Shown piece after piece: positions 10,616 to 18,976 of a stretch of DNA of 35,391 nucleotides; positions within the stretch are counted from its first letter, which is position 1, and each line of letters begins with the position of its first letter. The DNA is from Amphimedon queenslandica (Eukaryota > Porifera > Demospongiae > Haplosclerida > Niphatidae). Under the pieces are notes generated by a model. It was given only the letters and a program-made list of their open reading frames with translations, made no database searches and was not told the origin of the DNA. The DNA lies in assembly GCF_000090795.2 (NCBI RefSeq), contig NW_003546514.1, forward strand, positions 68,454 to 103,844, in the 5' to 3' direction. The translations under genes were made by a program, and so were the position numbers.

Positions 10616-11150
10616 ATGGACAAAGATGAATCACTTATAGCAATTGGAAGGAAACTGACAGATGTGCATGTGCAAAGTGCTAAAATTTTTGTAAGAAAAG
10701 CAGTTCCCAATGTGAGTGGTCTGCAAAACACATGTTACCAATTAAAGAAACAACTTACCAAAGTGGATGAGGTGATACAGATTGCCCATGTCAATACAAA
10801 CAATTGGGGCGTCTTTAGTACCTGCAAGGGGTGAACACCACAGCAGAGTTTAGAGGTAAACTACTATGATTCTATATATTCTAAACTCCTGCTAAGGACA
10901 TCATTTCACCTTCTTTTGAAAAATAATTTAACTCAGGATATTATTAAATGCATTCCAGTTCAAACACAGATTGGCTCCACAGATTGTGCTTTATATGCAT
11001 TAGCCAATGCCACAGCACTAGCTTATAAAATGGAGTCAGAACGTCACTCAGAAGCAATGACGAATGAAAACACACCTCATTCGATGCTTTCAAAGTAGGA
11101 AATGGAGCTATTTCCAGTGAAACGAAAAAATACCATTTAGTCACACCTTT
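10616..11150 (+). pseudogene. Ulp1/C48-like cysteine protease domain, decayed
   Basis: The 5' open frame (10616-10834) gives LTDVHVQSAKIFVRKAVPNV, GLQNTCYQL and the block VNTNNWGVFST. A shifted frame then gives YYDSIYSKLLLRTSFHLLLK (about 10862-10920), followed in that frame by a block with IGSTDCALYALANATALAY (about 10967-11025) and, one frame over, MKTHLIRCFQSRKW. These match the His, Asp and Cys segments of the Ulp1 SUMO-protease fold in order. The Asp (YDSIYS) and Cys (TDCALYA) are kept, but the position of the catalytic His (normally HW) is Asn (NNW). With the stops, this makes an inactive copy. Ulp1-like domains are carried by several eukaryotic DNA transposons. Whether it belonged to the element on its left is not shown. 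Confidence 0.6.
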
Positions 11151-11310
11151 TTTTTAAGTCAGGCTCTATATCTGTTAATGCAACATCATCAAAAAGGATT
11201 AAACGCTGTGAGGAAAGATGGAGAAGAAATTTATGTCTGCTATAAAATATCATTTATAATACTTCTTGGCTAGATTACGGGTATGTTTTTCACTGAAGTT
11301 CACATGATAG

Positions 11311-11848
11311 ATCTAGGCCAGCAAATGAGGAGATTGAGAAAGATCATCACGATGGTGATGCTAGCATAATGGAGACTTATTTGTCCTTTGATGATTCATC
11401 TTCAGATATGAGTGTGAATCCAATAGTGTTGTTGTTAAAAGGGATTATCATGTAAGCAGAAGGAAAAAGAGATTTAAAAAGCATATAGGCAAGTTCACAG
11501 TAATAAAAAATTTTAAGTTAATTGTTCTTTCAGGATCTCTATACAATATGTTTTGCTGAATATTGACAATGAGTTGAATGTTTGTGATACAGAAGTCAAT
11601 CTAATTTCATCAGATGATAAAGATACTGAGTAAGTACATGTATGTGCATTTCTTTATGTTTTACTGTGCTCTATAAGACATTCAGATTTTACGTCAGATG
11701 ATGACAGCTCAGACTTTAAGTACATGTACGTAACACCAGACTAAAATTATTGTTTTGATGTAACTAACTTTGCCTCTTTAGTTTGGATGACACTGAAGCT
11801 AGTACTGATGAAGAGGAAATGAATGAAGAAATCAGTCACACTGAATAA
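11311..11848 (+). CDS. Candidate acidic/Ser-rich C-terminal exons, four exons
   Basis: Four plus-strand segments join by GT-AG splicing with consistent phase: 11311-11451, 11534-11629, 11678-11719 and 11782-11848. The frame stays open to TAA at 11846-11848. The encoded tail is strongly acidic (IMETYLSFDDSSSD, NLISSDDKDTE, DFTSDDDSSDF, DDTEASTDEEEMNEE). AATAAA overlaps the stop codon (11844-11849). All three introns keep codon phase 2. No domain is recognised and no promoter or N-terminus is seen. The first acceptor (GATAG/A at 11310) is the least certain. Could be the tail of a TE protein or of a small host gene. Confidence 0.35.
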
Positions 11849-11849
11849 A

Positions 11850-12122
11850 AACCATTGAAAGGAAGGGTTGTTGTGTGCCTGTAAACCTGGACATAACAAT
11901 ATGTGACCATAATTAACAAAAGGTACCATATTGCAAATTATTGAATTTACCATTATGATGAAAAATATCAACCTGGGACTGCTCTATTAGACAACTACTA
12001 TTTCTAAAAGTTACATAGTAACTTTTTGCATTCTCTGGAGTATGTTTATTATAAAAGGAGCCCAGGAAGTTAGATTTTTAAAGCTATAAAGAACAATTTT
12101 CCTATCCGCCATAACGTACCTT
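11850..12122. other. Spacer, nothing recognised
   Basis: No coding frame with recognisable content. Confidence 0.4.
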
Positions 12123-14110
12123 TTGTCAATCATGGCCACATATACAGAAACTCTAATGAAAAAGTATCTAGTGTTTGAGAGCCATTTGTTTTTGCTATTG
12201 ATGATCTGTCGAATCTGTGGAGCAGCCACTTCATCCATCAAAAATAGGGTCATGGGTATGTACATCACAACTGAACAAAAGTGCAGTAATTGTGGATACA
12301 TGTTCAACTGGACAAATCAACTAAAGGTCAATAACAAGCCGTTGGCTAACCTACTGGTGTCGTGATCAATTCTTTTATTGGTGGCCTGCCATCAAAAGCT
12401 TTACAAGTTTTTCAGCCATTTTACCATTTAAGATATTTCACTACAAATATTTTTTAACACTAAAGACAATTCGTGCAACCAGCTGTATTAACATTTTGGA
12501 CACAAAATTAATCACTATACATAGATGAAACAGAACAAAAGGTTATACAATAGTCATGGGGAAAAATGGACTTGCAGACAGACCCTGGTATTCGGCAGAG
12601 TATGAGAGCTATGCTGCAATGCATTTAAATCGCTAAATTACTGTTGTTTTGGTTTACTGTAGCTAAAAGTAAGAGTTATTGGAGGTTTAACCAAAAACTG
12701 CAACTAAAAGTAAAAGTCAAAAACAGAGTAAAGGAACTAAACTAAAATCATAACTAAAAGTCAATGATGTTTTCAAAAAAAAACCAATACAATTACATGT
12801 TATCAACCAAAATAGTTTTTAGTAAGTTACAGGTCATTCATGCATGTTATATGCACCTGGATTACCCATGGTTACGAAATTTTGTTTGTAATTTTAGAAA
12901 ATGGCTAGTGCTATGGATAAGTTTTTACTAAAACTAAAACTTTTCTTTAATATTAAAACCAAACTAAAATTTTAAAAGGAAAAACAAAACTAAAGTAAAA
13001 CTAAAAGAAAATCAAAGTCTGAAACTGAACTAAAACAGAACTAAAACATTCAAGTTTCAAACTAAAACTAAAACTAAAAAGGATTGAAGAATTAAACTAA
13101 AATTAATACTAAACTAAAAGGAAAGTGACCATTTAAATTATAACTAAAACTGTAACCAAAACAAATGTTCATACCAAGACAACACTAGCCAAATGGTTGT
13201 TATTTTGAAATAGGTACAGGTATAAAGTAATTAAAGTTGTTATATATCACATCAAGCATATAGAGCAACGAAGTGTGTGATGGTCTAAAGTTTTATTGAA
13301 AAGAGTTGGTACACTTTATACTGACAGACATTCTGGCATTGCAAAATTCATGCATAAAAAGTACCCTTAAATAACCCGTTGCCATGATGTATATCATGTT
13401 GCTAAATGTAAGTTAAAATGTAACTAATTTGCTGTAGACTTATATAACATTTATTGCTTTCAGAAAGTATTTGAAAAATTAGTGAAAAAGAAAGACTGGT
13501 ATTGTTAGTGAATGGCTTAAAAGTATTGCTAATCATTTGTACAGGTCAGCAGTCTCCACACTGAGTGGCACTAGTGATACAATACTTGCCAAATAATGGT
13601 TGTCATTGGACAACCCTATTCACAATAAGTATTCACACTGTAAACACTTCAAAAATTGTTTACATAGAGAAATAACTAGACACAAGAAATGGCTAAATAA
13701 ACGTAAATTTATTTCACATCAAATATCTGTGTACTTAAAAACTTCAAATAGATACAAAACCTAGTAAGAAGCTTAAAAAGATTATAATGGATCAGTGGTT
13801 TTGTAATGGTGTGAAGAAGCTATCTCCAGTTTATCAGATATCTAAGGTTGTAGCATTTCATAGTGTAGTACTACACTTTGCTCCCAAGTTCATTTCATTT
13901 TCTTACAATGGAATGCAAGCATGGTAGAAGTTGATCAGATACAAGTACATTCAAGTAACAAATACCATTTAGAATCCTGCTCTGTACTGCAAGGAAAACA
14001 GTGCGAGACTTCAAAGCAAAACTAAGTCTGGTGAGAATAGATTTTCTATCTCCTATCCAAAATATAAGAAAGGAGGTTACACTGTTAGAAAATTATGGAT
14101 AATGCAAGGT
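12123..14110 (+). pseudogene. Decayed transposase of an unnamed metazoan family (possibly Kolobok-type)
   Basis: The frame at 12123-12365 gives KKYLVFESHLFLLL, a CxxC pair (CRICG) and a second (CSNCGYMFNW), as in the N-terminal zinc-binding part of a transposase-like family common in cnidarians and sponges. Later blocks follow in family order: GGLPSKALQVFQPFYHLRYF (about 12378-12440), VQPAVLTFW (about 12475-12505), GLADRPWYSAEYESYAAMHL (the family's G-G-RADSPGHSAKYGSY region, about 12568-12628). After the A-rich tract come IIMDQWFCNGVKKLSPVYQ, FHSVVLHFAPKFISFSYNGM (about 13785-13920) and FSISYPKYKKGGYTVRKLW (about 14040-14097). Frame changes and stops are frequent. The superfamily name is a guess. 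Confidence 0.5.
12655..13160 (+). repeat. A-rich degenerate tandem tract, AACTAAAA-type
   Basis: About 500 bases with a strong strand bias to A, built from imperfect copies of AACTAAAA/AAACTAAAAGT. Copies are densest at 12955-13150. It lies inside the decayed transposase and probably expanded there. Confidence 0.75.
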
Positions 14111-14348
14111 ATGGTGAGTATTCATTTATGTTAACATAATTATGACCATTCAATTAATGCTATAATTTATAGAACTGGGCTGTATACTGATATTTCAATG
14201 TATATTGGGTTAAATATCAATTTAGTTACTGATATGGACTCTATAATTAATTTAAGCAACAATACATCAAAAAGGTGATAATTACTGGGCGTGGCAGTTA
14301 AAAATTAATTGATTAATTTAATTATCACATGTGTCACAATGAAACAAA
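14111..14348. other. Spacer, AT-rich
   Basis: Short AT-rich segment between two dead transposase genes; nothing recognised. Confidence 0.4.
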
Positions 14349-14855
14349 ATGGCTAAAGAAGCTTGTGAACAGCTGCAAATTGAAGAGCAACAACAAAAAC
14401 TAGTGTCTTAAAGTAATACCAATTCACAAACATGGGCCTACTTTGTGTTTGTGAAGGATGCTGGAGAAGATCAGGAAAATCTCAAGCGCCAAATATGCTG
14501 AGAATACAAACTTAACAAACCTGTAAGCTGTAAAGGCTGTAATATCTCGAATTTATTCCCTCACCTTCAATATCATCACCCCAATGAATTTGTGAAAGTC
14601 AATGAGGCTAAGACCAAGACCTCTAGAAGTCATCAAGGAAGCAAGTAACTATATCTAAACTTAGCAAATACCCATGTAATAGTGAAAGGTGGCAAGCTGT
14701 TACCTACTACTTAGCTAAGGACATGTTTCCTGTTTTTTTAGTTGTGAAAGATGGCATTAGACACATGACAGAAATTCTTGACTCCAGGTATGACTTACCA
14801 GGGCGTAAATACTTTACACAGACAGCGATTCCTCAGTTAAACTTGCATGTTCATC
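14349..14855 (+). pseudogene. hAT-type ZBED protein, N-terminal remnant
   Basis: From an ATG at 14349 (MAKEACEQLQIEEQQQ), one TAA (14409) interrupts, then a BED zinc finger follows: WAYFVFVKDAGED, VSCKGCNISNLFPHLQYHHP. The CxxC and HxxxxH ligands are present. The next block (YYLAKDMFPVFLVVKDGIRH, ILDSRYDLPGRKYF) is the part just after the BED finger in ZBED/hAT transposases. A TGA replaces a codon after LKRQIC. The rest of the transposase is missing: at about 14855 the sequence switches to the 3' end of a Helitron on the opposite strand. So this is a truncated copy. Confidence 0.7.
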
Positions 14856-15734
14856 AACAAATGCTAATTCTATTTGCTCAGTTTCTAGACTTTCTAACGG
14901 TAATTCATTCATATTTTGGCAGGCATCTACCTTAGGAAAAAAATAGGCAAATTGGAGGATTTGTTCCTTCCTGTTCCAATTCTTTATATTTTTCTTGTAA
15001 TGAAGGCTTAAATACACGACTCTTGAGCGTATCAATAGTTTCTTCAATCAGACAGCCATGTCTAACAGAATCAAGCATCTTAAAGTTTCGTCTCCTTTTT
15101 GTCACTTATTGATTGTTAGTTCATCATATCCTGTTTTTTTCTATATGTTTACTGCATTTGCTGCTCCAAGTCAAGTTATTACTAGTTTTTTGCTAATTTT
15201 TAAAAAAAATGGTCCACCATTAACTGGTGGCAATTGTAAGAGGTCACCTACAAATAAAATGTTTTTGGATCCAAACCATTTATCAGTAGCAATTATATCT
15301 TCTAAGCGCATGTGTAAGTATGCTAGATTTAGATTCGATACCATAGATACTTTGTCTACTATTATAATTTTTAAATTTTTAAGTGTCATTTTTGTCCTTT
15401 TTTGATCTTTATTCAAAGCTCAATATCCATCTGTCTTTCCCTCATGCTCTATTGGTAGCTAAAATAAACTATGTATTGTTAGTTCACCTACATTAAACGC
15501 GGCTATACCTATTGGTGCTACTATAGCACACATAATTTTGCCACGTTTTCGATGCCATATGTCATCAACTAGGCATTTTATTGCCCCTATTACAAGCAAT
15601 TTACCAGTTCCACCTACACCACTAATAAACATCCTTAGCAGTTTGATATTATCTAATCTAAGTAGTCTTGAAGACTCATTCTCTAATAAATCTTCACATT
15701 TTTTGACTTTGAAGATTAGTCTTAATTTTATCAA
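14856..15734 (-). pseudogene. Helitron Pif1-like helicase domain, broken
   Basis: Walker A appears as GVGGTGKL (about 15620), with the usual Ser/Thr after Lys replaced by Leu. Walker B appears as LKIIIVDKVSMVSNLNLAYL (about 15330-15390) with DK in place of DE, so ATP hydrolysis would fail. Motif FVGDLLQLPPVNGGP (15190-15250) is typical of Helitron/Pif1 helicase. The C-terminal block FFPKVDACQNMNELPLESLE (14814-15047 frame) follows after a gap with decayed sequence. Several frames are needed, so the gene is dead. Confidence 0.8.
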
Positions 15735-15744
15735 AAATTCTTTT

Positions 15745-16275
15745 TTAGTCTACATTAAGCATTGCCTCTTTTTGCTCTAATATTAAATTAGGTACATTTA
15801 TATGCATGTCAGCAATATCAGCTACTGCTTCCATTATTTTACTTAGTGATTGAGGCTCATCATCTTCCTTGTTATCAGGAAGTTCTTCAGTGAATCCGGC
15901 TTTATTTCTTCTATCAACTATTTTTTTCCAATTACGTTCAGCTTTTAATAATTTCTGTAGTTTGTTGAAATGATTCACAATGCCACATATAGATGCTTCT
16001 CTATGACGCCTAAAAGCTTTTCTATTGTTTCTCCTTCCATTATGAGTGCGCTCTAATCTCTAAAAGGCACAAATAAAATCTTAGTGAGTAATAAAAATTG
16101 TCTCTTTCCGCTTCTTGCATAGGATTAAATTTTCTATAGTTTGGAAGGACTGGTTTTGATCGAAGTTTGTATTCTCTTCTCCATTTTCTCCAATTTTATT
16201 AAATTTGTAATAAGCCACAATTTCGTAAAGAGATACATCTTCCATGTTATTTAGTCTTGATGGATAAGTCTTCAA
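15745..16275 (-). pseudogene. Helitron linker between Rep and helicase, broken
   Basis: Two minus-strand frames: 16275-16081 contains [20 protein letters not shown] and 15978-15745 contains KIMEAVADIADMHINVPNL. Both are the kind of linker that lies between the Rep and helicase domains in Helitron proteins. The segment between them (15979-16080) is broken by stops. Confidence 0.6.
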
Positions 16276-16539
16276 TTACACTGGGATGAAAAGTGTATTT
16301 CGAAGATTGATCCATTTTAGTTAATATGAATAGTTTTTTATTATTCTGCTCCTCTTATGAGGCAAGTACACATTAATGTACTGTACAGATACTGATTTCA
16401 TGTTTAACCTTTCACCGAGAAGATCGCTAGTTTCATACAGCCGTACTTTTGTAGCTTAAAGTAATTTTTGTCATATTTTCCGAAGCCTGCTGTATATGTT
16501 GTATATATGACAAATCAGTCTATCTTATTTGAAAGAACA

Positions 16540-17560
16540 GACTTCTTCTGGACAATCGATACTGACAACAGGAGCATTTTCAATCCATAGGAGGATGTGA
16601 TAATGAGGTGCTCCATGCATTTGATATTCTTTTTAAACATAATATTGCTCTACTTTGCCTAGAACACCTCTTGGAAGAATGACTATGTTAAAGATATCCT
16701 TAAATTTACATAAAAATTTTCACGATATTAAAACAGGGTCCTCAGTACATAATCTAGAAACACTGATGATAACGCTGAAGCTGTTTCCTGTCTTGTACCA
16801 ACTTCACACTGAAATACATGTACATGCATACAGGACTTTACAATAATTGCAGTGTGGATGTGCTACACATGTACATTAACTTAACTACAAAATGCCAATG
16901 CACATGCAGCCAAAGCGATGATGAAGACTGAAAGCCACTCTGAATATCATGATTGGTGAATGTGGCGAGTACTTGATCATCATTTGGGTAAGGTTCTACA
17001 TTGGTGTAGCCAGAGGAATCTTTGATTTCAACTCGAGAGGACGTCCTTGTTAAATTTAGCACCTCACGATGATGCCCGTAGATATGAGTATTGAAAGCTG
17101 CAAATGAACTCAGCACCTTTTCACAGTTGTTTATGCCACAGATGAGACTAAAATAAGCATTTTTACAATGCACACTATATGATTGTGCAGCATTATTTAC
17201 TTTTCTTAAATATTGTGCTATATCAGCTGAATCGTATTCTGCACAACTTAATGTTAGGAAAAGTGTTGGTGAGCCATACTCAGCAATCATTGCTTTGACT
17301 TCTCCTTTCACACGGAACTAATATTGATTTGTGCCCCATATAGGAGCCAAGATGGTACTTAAATTGCCCTCAAATTCTTTATCTAACAAATTTATTTTTT
17401 TCTAATATTTCAGCAACATTTTGGCCAACTTTGTTCCTTGATGTGTTTAATAAATTATATATGCCAGTATTTAAGGCCTTTTTCATTTTTAATGCATAAT
17501 AGTGCAGACAATATGAATGGTTTCTACGAAATCGGGAATCTTTGTTTAAAAGTCTTGATT
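16540..17560 (-). pseudogene. Helitron Rep (HUH nickase) core, broken and interrupted
   Basis: Right to left: KSRLLNKDSRFRRNHSYCLH (about 17500-17560), an open frame from 17311 with GSPTLFLTLSCAEYDSADIA and YLRKVNNAAQSYSV, an interruption (16765-17185), then LCTEDPV (about 16730-16750), GVLGKVEQYY and HGAPHYHILLWIENAPVV (about 16565-16625). HYH is the HUH metal-binding motif of the Rep nuclease. Two stops lie near it (after PVLIS and after EQYYV). The interruption carries a C2H2-like motif and is listed separately. Confidence 0.78.
16765..17185 (-). other. Insertion in the Helitron Rep: C2H2-type zinc-finger fragment
   Basis: In the frame 17311-16838, the Rep sequence ends at QSYSV. It is followed without a stop by CKNAYFSLICGINNCEKVLS and a block AFNTHIYGHH, which has the spacing of a C2H2 finger (C-x4-C, H-x4-HH). 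A Ser/Thr-rich tail ends at a stop near 16838-16840. The Rep resumes at about 16750. The fragment is therefore foreign to the Rep and was inserted or captured. No clear duplication or inverted repeats mark its edges. Confidence 0.5.
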
Positions 17561-17577
17561 TTATGTATTTGCTAAAA

Positions 17578-18634
17578 TTAATGATAAAGTCTGTGCTGGA
17601 TAGCTTTGTCTGCTATGATGCTCTTCATTTTGCCCAGTTGGAAATGAAGTAGGAAAGTATAACAAGTCAAGACGCTCTTGCCTATTGTCAACAGGTGCTT
17701 TTTTACATTCATTAATTTATATTTACTGATATCAGAACCTGTTGCAATTTTACTATCAAGATTTGTAATCATAATGCCGAAAGGCCTTCTAACTCTTGAT
17801 TGTTTGCTTTTTCAAGCATTTTACAAGTAGTATTGCTAACAACTTGTAAAACACTTTTGGATGATTCGTCAATTGAATCATCTTCTACATTTCTATGAAG
17901 CTAATTTATTTCTTTAAATTTTCTTACTGCTGCTTTTAACTTAATTACCTCAACTAAACTACGCCAGACATTATTTGATTTAGTAGGCTGTCCATTAATG
18001 ATAATATAAAGTTCTAGATTAGGCTGATGATTAGAATCTATACCAACCTCATTTAAAGTTTCCATTGTTCTTTCTAATGAAAGAGGTGAATGAAAATGAA
18101 ACACTGCACCTTTAAGTGCCTCCAAAGATATATAGGCAGGCACTTTTAAGGTAAGTACCTAGTTTAACAATTGTCTGAAAACTTTTTGCCTTCTGTATTA
18201 ACTGGCAACTTAAAAGGATCCAAACTATTCAATACTTTAGGTAGTGGCTCACACTTTAACCCATTGAACACACAATGTGCTGGAACTTCATTTTCCATAA
18301 TAATAGATTTTCAATAACAACAAATATACATAACTTTATTTGATGCTATAGGATTAGTCTTTCCAATGTAACCTAAAAGAATATTCCAAACATCACTATC
18401 TAAATTTTTAGCTTCAGTGACAGATATTTTCTTAAAAACCTGCAAGTAGAATTAACAGCTTAATCAGACAAAGCTTTTTTAAATTCATCAATAGCATCTG
18501 AATGCTGAAAATAAAGTACTGTATCTAATTTTTGTATTCTAAATGGGTCTTCTTCTTTGTCACCATCATTAATAGAATAATACACATTATCAAATTCAGT
18601 CTCATTGGGTTCATTAAATTTTAAATTTATCAAA
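17578..18634 (-). pseudogene. Helitron Rep N-terminal region, broken
   Basis: Blocks in Helitron order: PAHCVFNGLKCEPLPKVLNS (about 18230-18290), KFSDNC with a stop, LEALKGAVFHFHSPLSLERT (18070-18130), ELYIIINGQPTKSNNVWRSL (17960-18020), then ITNLDSKIATGSDI (about 17730-17770) and, one frame over, NRQERLDLLYFPTSFPTGQN (about 17625-17685). The 'RQERLDLLYFPTLFPTG' type motif is a hallmark of Helitron Rep N-terminal regions. The 5' edge is cut at 18634 by the inserted element. Confidence 0.68.
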
Positions 18635-18671
18635 TGTGACCCGATATGAGAAAACCAGGCTATCTGCGGGA
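18635..18671 (+). repeat. Left terminal inverted repeat (37 bp)
   Basis: Identical over all 37 positions to the reverse complement of 23668-23704. The match stops at the 38th base (A versus T). Confidence 0.95.
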
Positions 18672-18845
18672 ATTATCATTTTGAGCTATGGGCTCATAAT
18701 CACGAAAAATCTTTACCTGGGCGAAATTCATTTTATCACATAAACATGTTATATAAACAAAATCCTTTCATTTGATACCGAAATCAGGGGTAGCGAAGCC
18801 TTCTTTGCCGAGTTATAAGCCCTTCGACATTTTACCTTGATTGTG

Positions 18846-18888
18846 CACGGAGAATGTTACACGGAGCGACCACGGAATAAAAACGGAG
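18846..18888 (+). promoter_or_regulatory. Cluster of CACGGA motifs, candidate transposase-binding sites
   Basis: CACGGA occurs at 18846-18851, 18860-18865 and 18871-18876, and AACGGA follows at about 18882. One more CACGGA lies near the other end at 23491-23496. Spacing of 11-14 bases fits one helix turn. Binding is inference only. Confidence 0.35.
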
Positions 18889-18976
18889 GGCTTTAATGCG
18901 TCATTAGGTAACCATGGAGTCTCTATAGCAACTATTTAAAGTATAACAAAGACGAAGAAGACTACTTATAAAAACT

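Larger units (their letters stand above)
14856..18634 (-). mobile_element. Helitron (Rep/helicase), decayed, left part
   Basis: On the minus strand, from right to left, are Helitron Rep linkers, the Rep core and the Pif1-type helicase, with many frameshifts and stops. The left end stops abruptly against the hAT remnant, so the CTRR hairpin terminus of a Helitron is not seen. The right end is cut by the 5.07 kb element; the Helitron resumes at 23705. Helitrons replicate by rolling circle, with the Rep nicking DNA and the helicase unwinding it. Confidence 0.8.

Noticed and set aside
14103..14340. Possible TIR of the dead transposase at its 3' end
   Set aside because: No matching inverted sequence found by eye near 11850-12120.
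15058..15405. Plus-strand 115-codon frame
   Set aside because: Antisense to the clear Helitron helicase motifs on minus.
18900..18975. TATA-like motif (TATTTAAAG or TATAAAAAC) before the ATG at 18977
   Set aside because: Several AT-rich candidates at poor spacing; I could not choose one, so no promoter is claimed for the first gene.
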